Assembly: GCA_031385545.1 (NCBI GenBank)
Contig: JANNBN010000166.1
Location: forward strand, 62,001-126,000
Reading direction: 5' to 3'
Length of the DNA stretch: 64,000 nt
Source: JANNBN01 sp031385545
GTDB lineage: Bacteria; Actinomycetota; Acidimicrobiia; Acidimicrobiales; JANYDT01
Position 1 is the stretch's first letter, and each line of letters begins with the position of its first letter. Shown here in pieces: positions 41,616-50,947 of the stretch. Below the pieces are notes generated by a model. That model worked only from the letters and a program-made list of their open reading frames with translations, made no database searches and was not told the origin of the DNA. The translations under genes were made by a program, and so were the position numbers.

Positions 41616-43259
41616 ATGACCGGATGGAACTACGCAGCAGTCTTCGAGGCTGTGGTCTCGTCGGTTCCCGACCAGCTTGCCCAGGTATGCGGCGACCGTC
41701 GGTTCACCTGGGCGCAGTTCAATACACGGGCGGATGCGCTTGCGGCCCATCTGTTGCAATGCGGACTGGGCGAACAGGCCAAGGTGGCTGCATATCTCAC
41801 GAACTGCCCCGAGTACCTGGAGACGTACTTTGCTGCGGTCAAGGCCGGCATGGTTCCGGTCAACACCAACTTCCGATACGGACCAGACGAGATCCGGTAC
41901 CTCTTCGAGAACGCCGACGCCGAGGCCGTGGTGTTCCACGCTGTCTATGCGCCGCTGATCGAAGGTCTCCGCGCTCAACTCCCTGGCGTGCGGGAGTGGA
42001 TCGTTGTCGATGATCCGGGCACAACCAACGGTGCTGCCGCAGCACCCTGGGCTTCACCGTACGACTCGATCATCCGCGCGCATAGCAATGTGGATGGCCC
42101 GGTGCGCGGACCGTGGGGCCTCAGCGGCGACCACCTGTTGTTCCTGTACACCGGCGGTACCACTGGCATGCCGAAGGGTGTGATGTGGCGCCAGGACGAT
42201 TTGTTCAACGTGCTCGGCAGAGGCGGGCACGCTGCCCTCCAACTTCCCGGTGTCATGACTATCGACGAGCTGCGTACCCGCACGTTGCCGGTCTCGCCCG
42301 TGATGATGCCGGCGTGTCCGCTGATGCACGGCACAGGGCAGTTCAGCGCGCTCATCACCATGGCGCTCGGCGGCTGCGTCGTCACCAACCCGAACCGCTC
42401 GTTCGACCCGGCTGAGCTGTGGGACATCGTGCAGACGAACCACGTCACCAGTCTGGTGATCGTGGGCGATGCCTTCGCCAAACCGTTGCTGGCCGCGTTG
42501 GACGCATCGCCCGGCCGGTGGGATCTGTCGTCACTGACGATGATCTCCAGCAGCGGGGTGATGTGGAGCCAAGAGACGAAGGAGGGCTTGCTCGAGCATC
42601 TCGCCCACACCGTGCTGGTCGATAGTTACGGGTCGTCGGAAGCTGTTGGCCTTGGCGCGAGTGCATCGTCGAAGGGCAACGCGGCAACCACCGCCGTGTT
42701 CCAACTCGGCCCTACCGTTCACGTGTTCAACGAGGACAACCAACGGGTTCAGGCCGGTTCGGAAGCGACCGGATTCGTGGCGATCAGCGGGTTCGTGCCG
42801 GTCGGGTACTACAAGGACCCCGAGAAGTCAGCTCGTACGTTTCGCACAATCGACGGTGTTCGCTATTCAGTGCCAGGCGACTTCGCCCGGGTCAACGCCG
42901 ACGGAACCTTGCATCTCCTTGGGCGTGGGTCGGTGTGCATCAACACCGGCGGCGAGAAGGTGTTCCCCGAAGAGGTTGAAGAGGTGCTGAAGGTGCACGA
43001 ACACGTAGCCGACGCGGTGTGCGTGGGTATCCCAGACGATCGGTTCGGCGAAGTCATATGCGCGGTTATCGAACAGTCTGCAGGAGCAGCGGTCGACGGG
43101 TTCGACCAGGACGCCGTGATTGCGTCGGTCGCCGCCCGCCTGGCCAAATACAAGACACCACGGCTGGTGGTGCTGGTCGACAGTATCGGACGGTCCCCAG
43201 CAGGCAAGGTCGACTACAAGACCCTCACAGCAGTGGCCCGCGAGCGCCTCGGCCGCTAG
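41616..43259 (+). CDS. Acyl-CoA synthetase (AMP-binding, FadD-like)
   Basis: A 547-residue ANL-superfamily ligase. The P-loop-like motif is LFLYTGGTTGMPKGV (about 178), DSYGSSEAVG (about 338) is the adenine motif, SVPGDFARVNADGTLHLLGRG contains the hinge Asp/Arg region and PAGKVDYK the catalytic Lys close to the C-terminus. The variant sequence MWRQDD after the P-loop resembles actinobacterial FadD-type synthetases of fatty-acid or steroid side chains. It activates a carboxylate with ATP and CoA. ATG 41616 was chosen over a 12-residue extension. It is followed by nested inverted repeats. Confidence 0.88.
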   Translation: MTGWNYAAVFEAVVSSVPDQLAQVCGDRRFTWAQFNTRADALAAHLLQCGLGEQAKVAAYLTNCPEYLETYFAAVKAGMVPVNTNFRYGPDEIRYLFENADAEAVVFHAVYAPLIEGLRAQLPGVREWIVVDDPGTTNGAAAAPWASPYDSIIRAHSNVDGPVRGPWGLSGDHLLFLYTGGTTGMPKGVMWRQDDLFNVLGRGGHAALQLPGVMTIDELRTRTLPVSPVMMPACPLMHGTGQFSALITMALGGCVVTNPNRSFDPAELWDIVQTNHVTSLVIVGDAFAKPLLAALDASPGRWDLSSLTMISSSGVMWSQETKEGLLEHLAHTVLVDSYGSSEAVGLGASASSKGNAATTAVFQLGPTVHVFNEDNQRVQAGSEATGFVAISGFVPVGYYKDPEKSARTFRTIDGVRYSVPGDFARVNADGTLHLLGRGSVCINTGGEKVFPEEVEEVLKVHEHVADAVCVGIPDDRFGEVICAVIEQSAGAAVDGFDQDAVIASVAARLAKYKTPRLVVLVDSIGRSPAGKVDYKTLTAVARERLGR

Positions 43260-43267
43260 ACCCCCAC

Positions 43268-43370
43268 ATCCGCGCAACTCTGGCCCCACATACGCGCAAC
43301 TTGGCGCTTTTGCCCTGGCAGAGTCGTTGAAAAGGGCGAGTTGCGCGTATCAGGGGGGCAAGTTGCGCGT
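43268..43370. repeat. Nested inverted repeat (four copies of a GCGCAACT motif)
   Basis: Two direct copies of CACAT(A/C)CGCGCAACT (43266-43279 and 43287-43301) are followed by two inverted copies ending in AGTTGCGCG (43339-43350 and 43361-43370). The inner pair ATACGCGCAACT/AGTTGCGCGTAT is a perfect 12-bp stem, and the spacer also contains CTTTTGCCC and GAAAAGGGC, which can pair. It lies between convergent genes and can act as a bidirectional terminator or REP-like element. Confidence 0.75.
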
Positions 43371-43455
43371 GAGTCGGTGTGCGAAACACGAGATGCCACG
43401 CACGTCACCGGAGCCGTGCGCTGCAGCAACGGTCCGGGGATTGCGGAACCGCGAA

Positions 43456-44865
43456 CTACTTCGTGCGCTTACTGATGGGAACGTGGGCGTTGAGCGACGC
43501 GTTGTCAGCGGCGGCTCGGCCGGCGTGCCAGCCTGCCGCGTTGGAGATAGAGGAACGCGATGTCTTCACGTTGGGAAACACTTCGACCTGATGCGCCAGC
43601 ACCTGCTCGTTGCGGCTGGCGAGCACCGGTAGCAGCGACCCGCCAAAGGTGGTTCGTGCGTCATCAGCAGCGACTTCGGCGGCTTCTCGCAGCCGCTCGC
43701 CGATGCGGAGGGCAAACGCGATGATGAACGTTCGTCGGAAGGACTTGGTGCGCGAGGTTCCTGTGCGGTCGACCGAGCGGCCCGCGGCAACCATCGACGA
43801 GGTGGCTTGGGTCAAGAGCGAGGTGAACAACAGCTCGGTGATGTCGAGGTCGGCTGGGAAGCCGAACACGGTGACCATACCCAGGTGCGCCGCCATCACT
43901 GCTGAACACCGATTGGCCTCGGCAACAACGGTGAGAAGAACCGCCTTTGCTTCGAAATATGGGTCTTCAACGTGCACCCGACGGGCTACGACTCCGGACA
44001 CCGATGGTGCGCCTGCATCGATCATGGCCAGGTCGATGGCGTGGCGCGCCATGAGCTGCTGTGCTTTCGCGGTGAGCGCGTCGGCTTCTTGGTCGAACGT
44101 TGTGGACTCTGCCTTGGCCAGCAGCCCGCGAACGGTGGCCAGCACCTTTTCGTCCAGCGTCTCCGACGCGGACCTGGTTGGTGCGGGGGCGATGGGATGG
44201 CTGCTGGGAGGTGGGATGAGGACCGCCATCTTGGGCAGCCGCCGCAGGCTGACCAGCAACTCAATACCCACCCGAACGTCGGTGATGAGCCGCATTTCGG
44301 CGACCAACGAATGTGCGGTGGGCTCGACGAAAGTTGGCCGTACGTCGGCGCGTTCCGCCGCGGGATTGACATCGAGGGAGCCCAGCTGCCGCTCCCACCG
44401 GTCATCGAGGAACCGGCAGTGGCTGGCAGCTCGCTCCAGCCCGAGCGTGGCCACCAGCAAGGCGCGGTGCTCGGCGGAGTGGTATTTGGAGACGACGTGA
44501 ACCAGATCGAGTGGTTGCCAGCCGTCAGCGAATGTGGTGCGAACCGTCTGGACCAGCACCTCCTCGAGCACCATGACCCCGGCCCGGCGACCGCTGGAAA
44601 GCGTTGGGGAAGTCAGCACTTCGATGCTGAGGAGCAACTCGTGCTCGATACCTCGAACGAACAGCGAAATGGCTGCGTCGAGATGCGGCTGAGCGTGCTC
44701 AAGCAACTCCGTATCCGAGCCGACCTGGCGCAACCGGATCGGCCCCGGTTGTGCAGACGGGTCTTGCCAACGCGCCCACGCCCGCCCTTCGGCGGTCGCC
44801 CTGCTGCTATTCAAGAGATCACGCTGACGATTGCCGGCGCGCCGTTTGGAGCTGTTGGAACCCAT
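43456..44865 (-). CDS. DUF2786 domain protein
   Basis: A 469-residue protein. The central segment KVLATVRGLLAKAEST followed by EADALTAKAQQLMARHAIDLAMI (about 240-285) is the DUF2786 signature, and the C-terminal half (VLLTVVAEANRCSAV, SFRRTFIIAFALRIGERL) is the region that usually accompanies it. The N-terminal 220 residues are Arg/Leu-rich and contain HDx-like stretches but no motif I can name. Function is unknown; DUF2786 proteins occur in phages and bacterial chromosomes. No membrane segment or signal peptide is visible. It stands alone on the minus strand. Confidence 0.7.
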   Translation of the reverse strand: MGSNSSKRRAGNRQRDLLNSSRATAEGRAWARWQDPSAQPGPIRLRQVGSDTELLEHAQPHLDAAISLFVRGIEHELLLSIEVLTSPTLSSGRRAGVMVLEEVLVQTVRTTFADGWQPLDLVHVVSKYHSAEHRALLVATLGLERAASHCRFLDDRWERQLGSLDVNPAAERADVRPTFVEPTAHSLVAEMRLITDVRVGIELLVSLRRLPKMAVLIPPPSSHPIAPAPTRSASETLDEKVLATVRGLLAKAESTTFDQEADALTAKAQQLMARHAIDLAMIDAGAPSVSGVVARRVHVEDPYFEAKAVLLTVVAEANRCSAVMAAHLGMVTVFGFPADLDITELLFTSLLTQATSSMVAAGRSVDRTGTSRTKSFRRTFIIAFALRIGERLREAAEVAADDARTTFGGSLLPVLASRNEQVLAHQVEVFPNVKTSRSSISNAAGWHAGRAAADNASLNAHVPISKRTK

Positions 44866-44955
44866 GGGGTCAGATCCTGACAGCGGGGTACGACATTATT
44901 GCCCGACCCGTTAGATCTCGACGGGTACGTCGTTGTGAGACCACCCGGGGGTCAC

Positions 44956-45357
44956 TCAGACGCGCTCGCGGTCGCGGCTGCCGATGACGGCATCGATCTC
45001 GACCTCGACCTTCCACTGCGGGTTCATCAGACCACTGACTACCAGCATCGTGTTTGCCGGGCGGATTTCAGAAAACAGCTCACCGTGCAAGCGTTCAACG
45101 GCATGTGCGTCTGAGCGGTCGGTGAGATAGACACGAGTCCGCACCACGTCTGCCAAACTGCCACCGGCTTCCATCAGCGCCTTTTCGATGATCTCGAAAC
45201 AACGCCGCAGCTGCGAGGTCACGTCGGGTGCGCAGGTTCCGTCCGCGTTGACCGGTGCCGTTCCGCTGACGAACACCAGATTGTCGACGCGGACTGCGCG
45301 GCTGTACCCGACGATGAGTTCGTAAGGCAGACCGGACGAGATGCGCTGGCGCTCCAT
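44956..45357 (-). CDS. RidA/YjgF-family protein
   Basis: A 133-residue protein with the family pattern: SRAVRVDNLVFVSGTAPVNADG at the start, EAGGSLADVVRTRVYLTDRSDA in the middle and the C-terminal VEVEIDAVIG. RidA proteins hydrolyse reactive enamine/imine intermediates released by PLP enzymes; the canonical Arg of the active form may be the one in VVRTRVYL. ATG 45357 was preferred to an adjacent GTG at 45360. It diverges from the adenosine deaminase gene with about 38 bp between starts, so promoters overlap. Confidence 0.88.
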   Translation of the reverse strand: MERQRISSGLPYELIVGYSRAVRVDNLVFVSGTAPVNADGTCAPDVTSQLRRCFEIIEKALMEAGGSLADVVRTRVYLTDRSDAHAVERLHGELFSEIRPANTMLVVSGLMNPQWKVEVEIDAVIGSRDRERV

Positions 45358-45395
45358 CACGCAACCTTACGCAGGCAGCCGTGCAACACTTGGTC

Positions 45396-46571
45396 ATGTC
45401 AGCCACGATTTCCGCTGCAAACCAGTCCACACACAGCACACAAGACACGCAGGGCACCTCCGGTCAGTCAACCAGTCTTCGCTCAGACATCGTGAACCGC
45501 GCACCCAAGGTCTTGTTGCACGATCACCTTGATGGCGGACTGCGGCCCAGAACCATCATCGAGCTCGCTGGCGAGTGCGGTTACCGCGGCCTGCCATCGT
45601 CGGACCCGCACGAATTGGCTTTGCTCATCCGCCGTGGTGCTGACCGCAAGGACCTCACCCTGTACCTCGAAGGCTTCGCCCACACCTGCGGAGTGCTGCA
45701 GCACAAAGACGCCCTCACCCGCGCCGCGCACGAATGCGCACTCGACCTCGCAGCCGACGGCGTCGTCTACGCCGAGGTGCGCTTCGCCCCCGAGCTGCAC
45801 ATGGAGGCCGGCCTGACGCTCGACGAAGTTGTCGAGGCAGCGCAGGAAGGTTTCCGGTCGGGCCAGGCCGCCGCAGCAGCAGCTGGGGCACCCATCGTCA
45901 TCGGCACGCTGTGTTCAGCCATGCGACAGGCAGCCCAGTCCAACGAAATTGCCGCGCTCGCCATTCGCCATCGGGACTCCGGGGTGGTCGGCTTCGACAT
46001 CGCAGGCCCAGAGAAGGGCTTCCCGCCCAGCCGTCACCTTGACGCGTTCAACCTGGTGCACGAGGCCAACTTCCACACCACCATCCACGCCGGCGAAGCA
46101 TTCGGCCTCCCGTCCATCCACGAAGCGCTGCAGTACTGCGGCGCCGAACGCTTGGGCCACGGGGTGCGCATTGTCGATGACATTACGGTCAACCCCGACG
46201 GTAGCTACGAGCTTGGCCGACTGGCGGCGTTCGTGCGAGACCGGCGGGTCCCGTTGGAGATGTGCCCGTCGTCCAACGTGCACACGGGTGCCGCCTCCTC
46301 GATTGCACAACACCCGATTGCATTGCTGAAACGACTCCGGTTCCGGGTGACCGTCAACACCGACAACCGCTTGATGTCAGGCGTCTCGATGAGCTCGGAA
46401 ATGCAGGAGTTGGTCAACACGTTCGGGTACGGGCTTGATGACCTGCAGTGGTTCACGGTCAACGCGATGAAAAGCGCATTCTGGCCGTTCGCAGACCGGC
46501 TGCGTCTCATCGATCAGGTCATCAAACCTTCCTACGCGCGCTTACGGACAGAACTGCTCACCGGGAGCTGA
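45396..46571 (+). CDS. add: Adenosine deaminase
   Basis: A 391-residue amidohydrolase converting (deoxy)adenosine to (deoxy)inosine. Metal ligands His42/His44 are in LHDHLDGGLRP, HAGEAFGLPSI carries the catalytic His/Glu, LGHGVRI the next His and VNTDNRLMSGV the metal-binding Asp. The first 30 residues are a Ser/Thr/Gln-rich extension beyond the usual start; ATG 45396 is used, with GTG 45381 in frame upstream. It fits the nucleoside-catabolism theme of the region even though it is separated from the transporter operon by several unrelated genes. Confidence 0.93.
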   Translation: MSATISAANQSTHSTQDTQGTSGQSTSLRSDIVNRAPKVLLHDHLDGGLRPRTIIELAGECGYRGLPSSDPHELALLIRRGADRKDLTLYLEGFAHTCGVLQHKDALTRAAHECALDLAADGVVYAEVRFAPELHMEAGLTLDEVVEAAQEGFRSGQAAAAAAGAPIVIGTLCSAMRQAAQSNEIAALAIRHRDSGVVGFDIAGPEKGFPPSRHLDAFNLVHEANFHTTIHAGEAFGLPSIHEALQYCGAERLGHGVRIVDDITVNPDGSYELGRLAAFVRDRRVPLEMCPSSNVHTGAASSIAQHPIALLKRLRFRVTVNTDNRLMSGVSMSSEMQELVNTFGYGLDDLQWFTVNAMKSAFWPFADRLRLIDQVIKPSYARLRTELLTGS

Positions 46572-46577
46572 TTCGCG

Positions 46578-47204
46578 TCAGCGAGTCCGGCTGGCCGCAA
46601 GCCGAGCGGCGAGCGGTTCAAACCCAGGGCCACCCAATTCGGTCAGCACCGACCCGCGTCCCGACACAGTCATAATCAGTGCCTCGGCAAGCCCCTCCAC
46701 CACCGGCCCCGAGCCCTGTTCAAACTCCATGTCTGTTGCACGCAGGGTCAACCCGCGACAACGCGTCGACTCTTCCCAAATGGTGCGGTCAAGCACCACC
46801 TGCAACCGTTCCTCGTCGACGTGGCGCGGCTTGCCCAATGGGCGGCGAATGTCTTGATGGTGGATGAACAGGTCCGCAAGGACCGACGCCGTTGTTGAGC
46901 GCGGCGGAACACGGCGATTGCCGATGGTGGCTGCGATACTTCCCAACAGCTCGGTGGTGGGCCGAGCCCCCTGCGCCCGAGCTACCCGGTCCGAGAGCTT
47001 CGGCACACTCCACCCCGCCTTCAGCAGCGGCATGAACACCGAACCGCGCGTAACAGTAGGTACCCATATCAGATGCGCAACCACCTCGCGCACACGCCAG
47101 CCGATACACAACGACTGCGTATCCCAGTCAGTTTCCGACAGTCCCGCAAGAAACTGGGCAAGGTCTCGACGCTCGTCATCGACGAGGTCCCACAGTTCAC
47201 TCAT
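46578..47204 (-). CDS. Maleylpyruvate isomerase-family (mycothiol-dependent DinB-like) protein
   Basis: A 208-residue protein of the TIGR03083-type DinB group. The N-terminus WDLVDDERRDLAQFLAGL with GWRVREVVAHLIW supplies the first metal His, and DLFIHHQDIRRPLG the paired His residues. Such proteins bind a divalent metal and often use mycothiol as cofactor for isomerase or transferase reactions; the substrate is unknown. Mycothiol dependence is an inference from family and lineage. It ends 6 bp from the convergent add stop and starts 11 bp after the phosphosugar mutase gene. Confidence 0.8.
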   Translation of the reverse strand: MSELWDLVDDERRDLAQFLAGLSETDWDTQSLCIGWRVREVVAHLIWVPTVTRGSVFMPLLKAGWSVPKLSDRVARAQGARPTTELLGSIAATIGNRRVPPRSTTASVLADLFIHHQDIRRPLGKPRHVDEERLQVVLDRTIWEESTRCRGLTLRATDMEFEQGSGPVVEGLAEALIMTVSGRGSVLTELGGPGFEPLAARLAASRTR

Positions 47205-47214
47205 GCAACGACTC

Positions 47215-48906
47215 TCACGTGTTCAGCACCTGTTCCATTGAAGCACGCAGCCCGCTGATCGACGGCTGCGAGTCCTTGCCGAGCACTTCGAAGTACACCT
47301 TGCACTTCGGCTCGGTTCCGCTGGGGCGAACCACCACTCGGCCGCTGTCTCCGATCTTGATGACCACCACATCGGCCGGCGGGTTGCCCAGCGCAAGGTC
47401 ACGCCACCCGCTGACAGCGACACCATCCAAGTGAGCCGGGGGGTTGGCCCGCAGTCGCGCCATGAGATCGACCATCCTTCCCTGCGCGTCGGATCCGTCG
47501 AACCGGATGGACCACTGCGCGGTGCGAGATGCCCCATACCGGGCGGCAATCTGGTCAAGCCGAGCCACCACGGTGGAGCCATCGCCAAGCACACGGGCGG
47601 CCAGGTCGGCCATGACCACTGCAGCGCTGATGCCGTCCTTGTCGTGGACCAGTTGGCCGACACTGAAGCCGATTGCTTCCTCGTACATCAGCACAGTTGC
47701 CAAGTCGGGGGCCGCCATCGATGCCCGGGCCAGGTACTTGAACCCCGTGAGCGTTTCGGCGTACTGCACACCATGCTTCGCAGCGATGACCGACAGCAGG
47801 GAAGACGAAACCACGGTGGTTGCAACAAGCCGCGCAGCACCCATCGATGAGGTCGCGTCGAGCAGATGATCGGCCAGCAGCCAGCCGATTTCGTCGCCGC
47901 TGAGCTGGCGCCATCCGCCTGGCGCTGCCGGGTCCGGAATGGCGGCGGTCATCCGATCCGCATCGGGATCATTGGCGATGACGATGTGCGCGTCGAGCTG
48001 CCTGGCGAGCTGCAACGACAGGTCAAGCGCGCCGGGCTCTTCAGGGTTGGGGAAGGCCACGGTGGGGAAATCGGGGTTTGGATCTCGCTGTTCGGGCACA
48101 TCGTGCACGCCGGCAAACCCGCACTGCGCCATTGCGGCATGCAGTGTGGCGGCACCGACACCGTGCATGGCTGTGTAAACGATGCAAAGCGCCGAGCGAT
48201 CGGTCAGTGTGGATGTCGCCGGGTCCAGCGCACTGATCCCACGAAGATAAGCGTGCATCACGTCGTCCGGCCACGTGGTGATGTTGTCGTTCGGATATGA
48301 CGAGACCAGGACCGGTGACGCTGCCACTGATCGTATGTGTGCTTCTATTTCCCGATCGGCCGGCGACACGATCTGCGCACCATCACCCAGGTATACCTTG
48401 TAGCCATTGTCAGCGGCCGGGTTGTGGCTCGCCGTGACCTGAACGCCGCCAACCGAACCGAGATGCGTCGTTGCGAACGCAAGTAGCGGGGTTGGCACGT
48501 GTGATGCGGACAGCGCCACCGTGAACCCAGCAGCGACCAGGACCGTTGCCGCGTCTTCAGCAAAGGTTCTGCTGCCATGCCGCGCATCGTGACCCACGAC
48601 GACCAAACCACCACTGTGACCCTGTTCAACCAGCCAGGCGGCAAACCCGGCCGTTGCGTGGCGCACGACAAGACGGTTCATCCGTGCCGGACCTGCGCCG
48701 ATAGGTGCCCGCAGCCCAGCGGTGCCAAAGGCCAGCGGCGCTGCGAACAGCTCGGTCAACTGGTCGAAGTCGCCGTCGTCGACCAGTTCCTGCAGACACG
48801 TACGCGTTTCTTCGTCGGGGTCCTGCGAGATCCACGAATGCACTGCGGCCAGCAGGTCTGCGTCTGACCCCTCGGTGGGGTCGGCTGACAGGGGAGCTTC
48901 AGTCAC
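47215..48906 (-). CDS. Phosphoglucomutase/phosphomannomutase-family enzyme (PGM2-like, possible phosphopentomutase)
   Basis: A 563-residue alpha-D-phosphohexomutase. The phosphoserine loop is VTASHNPAADNGYKVY (about 150-165), the Mg site ANDPDADRM, the sugar-binding loop LMYEEAIGFSVG and the phosphate-binding loop VVRPSGTEPKCKVYFEV close to the C-terminus. Length and sequence style match the PGM2/PmmB group, some members of which interconvert (deoxy)ribose-1- and -5-phosphate. The position directly before deoC (35 bp gap) makes phosphopentomutase activity attractive, but a hexose role cannot be excluded. Confidence 0.87.
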   Translation of the reverse strand: MTEAPLSADPTEGSDADLLAAVHSWISQDPDEETRTCLQELVDDGDFDQLTELFAAPLAFGTAGLRAPIGAGPARMNRLVVRHATAGFAAWLVEQGHSGGLVVVGHDARHGSRTFAEDAATVLVAAGFTVALSASHVPTPLLAFATTHLGSVGGVQVTASHNPAADNGYKVYLGDGAQIVSPADREIEAHIRSVAASPVLVSSYPNDNITTWPDDVMHAYLRGISALDPATSTLTDRSALCIVYTAMHGVGAATLHAAMAQCGFAGVHDVPEQRDPNPDFPTVAFPNPEEPGALDLSLQLARQLDAHIVIANDPDADRMTAAIPDPAAPGGWRQLSGDEIGWLLADHLLDATSSMGAARLVATTVVSSSLLSVIAAKHGVQYAETLTGFKYLARASMAAPDLATVLMYEEAIGFSVGQLVHDKDGISAAVVMADLAARVLGDGSTVVARLDQIAARYGASRTAQWSIRFDGSDAQGRMVDLMARLRANPPAHLDGVAVSGWRDLALGNPPADVVVIKIGDSGRVVVRPSGTEPKCKVYFEVLGKDSQPSISGLRASMEQVLNT

Positions 48907-48941
48907 GCGGTCAGTCTGTCACCGGGCAGCGCGCCGGGTAC

Positions 48942-49598
48942 TCAGCCAAGCGCTTCGAGGATGGACACCGTGGCAGATGTGCCGATGCGCGTTGCGCCGG
49001 CGTCGATCATGGCCAATGCCGCTGACAGATCCCGGACACCGCCGCTCGCCTTCACACCCAGGCGCCCTCCGACGCATGCGGCCATGCGTCGGACTGCTTC
49101 GACCGACGCGCCGCCCGCTGCGTGAAACCCCGTTGAGGTCTTGACGTAGTCAGCCCCGGCCATTTCGGCAGCCTCGCAACTCGCGTCGATCTCGTCGCCT
49201 GTGAGCACCGCAGATTCGAGGATCACCTTCAACGTGGCGCGTGGAACCGCCAGGCGAACCTGCGCGATGTCGTCTTCGACCAACTCCCACTCCCCCGCTT
49301 TGACCATGCCGAGGTTGATCACCATGTCGATCTCGGTTGCGCCGGCAGCGTAGGCAAGCGCGGCCTCGAACGCTTTCACTTGCGTGGACACTGCGCCGCT
49401 TGGAAAGCCGATCGTTGTGCAGATCGCAATCGAGTCCGACAGCAGATCATCGGGCAACGGCAACTGCCACGGCATCACACATACTGCGGCAACGCCGTAC
49501 AGGTTTGCTTCTCGGCAGAGATGCTCGACCTGTTCGGGCGTTGCCTCGGGCTTCAGCAATGTGTGGTCGATGTAGCGGGCGAGTTCGTCGCGATTCAC
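48942..49598 (-). CDS. deoC: Deoxyribose-phosphate aldolase
   Basis: A 218-residue class I aldolase that cleaves 2-deoxyribose-5-phosphate to glyceraldehyde-3-phosphate and acetaldehyde. IDHTLLKPEAT is the N-terminal family motif, DYVKTSTGFHAAGGAS holds the Schiff-base Lys, and LGVKASGGVRD the second conserved Lys. It is the last step of deoxynucleoside catabolism, consistent with the mutase downstream and with the deaminases and nucleoside transporter in this region. Start ATG 49598. Confidence 0.95.
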   Translation of the reverse strand: MNRDELARYIDHTLLKPEATPEQVEHLCREANLYGVAAVCVMPWQLPLPDDLLSDSIAICTTIGFPSGAVSTQVKAFEAALAYAAGATEIDMVINLGMVKAGEWELVEDDIAQVRLAVPRATLKVILESAVLTGDEIDASCEAAEMAGADYVKTSTGFHAAGGASVEAVRRMAACVGGRLGVKASGGVRDLSAALAMIDAGATRIGTSATVSILEALG

Positions 49599-49660
49599 GA
49601 CATCATCGTCTCACGCGTTCCCCGACAGCGGAACGTTCCGACCATCCGAGATCGGTGTGC

Positions 49661-50848
49661 TCAGCTGTTGTGAACGAACTCGGCGTAACAGCCCGTCGGC
49701 CCGGGCACGGCAGTCGCGATCGTTGCAATGACACACGCTGCAGGACGACCAGGGACCTGCGCTGTGTTGTCAGCAGCGAGACCTGAATTGTCCTTGATGG
49801 AACCGGTTGGCGTGGTGTCGTACTGAGCAGTCACCTTGCAACTCGCACCAGCCGGTACGTTGTTGAGTACAAACTGCTGACCGTCCGACAGCGGTACCAA
49901 CAACCCGCCGCTCGTCGTGCCGGCACTGCACTGCACCGTGAGATTGGCTGAGGCGCTGACGATGAAGCTCAGGCTTGCAGCGTTGACGACGGCCATCACC
50001 CGGCGAATTGGATTGCCGGCGGTTCCTGCACTGCGAGCAATCACGAGGCTCCCGAACGGGATCGAGATGACTCCGAGCCCTCCGGCCGACACCGTGAAAG
50101 GGATAGCGGGGGCTTCAGCGCACGTCCCGGGAGTCACCCACGACAGGAGGCGGGCCGACGTGTCCGTGTTGGAGAAGCTCACTCGAATGTTTGCGTTCAC
50201 GGTCCCCGCAGGAAGTGCCGGCGCACAGGGGACGGTCTGGCTCACCTTGCGGGTGATGATCAGATCGCCGACTGCAGCTGGCGGCCCTGTTGTGGTGGTG
50301 GTACCTGCGATCGTGGTTGTCGTCGTTACAGCCGCGATCGTGGTTGTCGTTCCGGCAACTGTCGTCGCCGCAACCGTCGATGGTGTCGTCGCAACAACAG
50401 CCGGAAGCCCGGCCGTCACCTTCACCTTCAACCGGACCTTCACGGTGGTGCGACCGTCGGAACCGGAAACCGTCAGCGTGGTGGACCCGATCGCTGCAGT
50501 CGCATCCGCGGTGGCAACAAGATCGGTGTCGTCGCCCTCCAACGGGTTCTCGTCGAAGATCATCTTCAGGCCCTTACGGGTGGACGACGACAGCCTGATT
50601 GGGCCTTCGAACGTACCGACCCGCGTGACGAGCACCGTCACCGACGATGACGAACCGCGGCCGACTGTGAGGGTTGAGGCGTCCAACGCCAACTTGAACC
50701 GCGGCTTCTTCGAGACGGCCGAGACGGGTTGCGCAACTCCTCCGACCACACCTCCAGCCAGTAAGACGGCAACTACTCCGAGCCCGATGATTCGGGTTCG
50801 TGCAGCGATCGTGGATCGCAAGCAGGCTGATCTCCGAAGGGTCATCAT
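49661..50848 (-). CDS. Secreted Thr-rich wall-associated protein, unknown function
   Basis: A 395-residue protein with a signal sequence (IIGLGVVAVLLAGGVVGGVAQ, about 20-40, then PVSAVSKK). Residues about 45-150 look like a beta-sandwich (ASTLTVGRGSSSSVTVLVTR, TTLTVSGSDGRTTVKVRL). A Thr/Ala linker rich in TTTT runs from about 155 to 195. The C-terminal 200 residues are beta-rich with five or more Cys (VPCAPALPAG, GTCAEAP, LTVQCSAG, ASCKVTAQY, GCYAEF), suggesting disulfides outside the cell. No anchor motif is visible. I do not recognise the domains; a cell-surface or secreted structural role is likely. Confidence 0.7.
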   Translation of the reverse strand: MMTLRRSACLRSTIAARTRIIGLGVVAVLLAGGVVGGVAQPVSAVSKKPRFKLALDASTLTVGRGSSSSVTVLVTRVGTFEGPIRLSSSTRKGLKMIFDENPLEGDDTDLVATADATAAIGSTTLTVSGSDGRTTVKVRLKVKVTAGLPAVVATTPSTVAATTVAGTTTTIAAVTTTTTIAGTTTTTGPPAAVGDLIITRKVSQTVPCAPALPAGTVNANIRVSFSNTDTSARLLSWVTPGTCAEAPAIPFTVSAGGLGVISIPFGSLVIARSAGTAGNPIRRVMAVVNAASLSFIVSASANLTVQCSAGTTSGGLLVPLSDGQQFVLNNVPAGASCKVTAQYDTTPTGSIKDNSGLAADNTAQVPGRPAACVIATIATAVPGPTGCYAEFVHNS

Positions 50849-50947
50849 CGGGCAAAGCTACCCGCTGCGTTTGATTTGTCCAGTACACCACCGCCCGCAG
50901 TTTGAGAAAGACGGGTGGTCAAAAGGCGCGACCCGTACAGTGACCTG

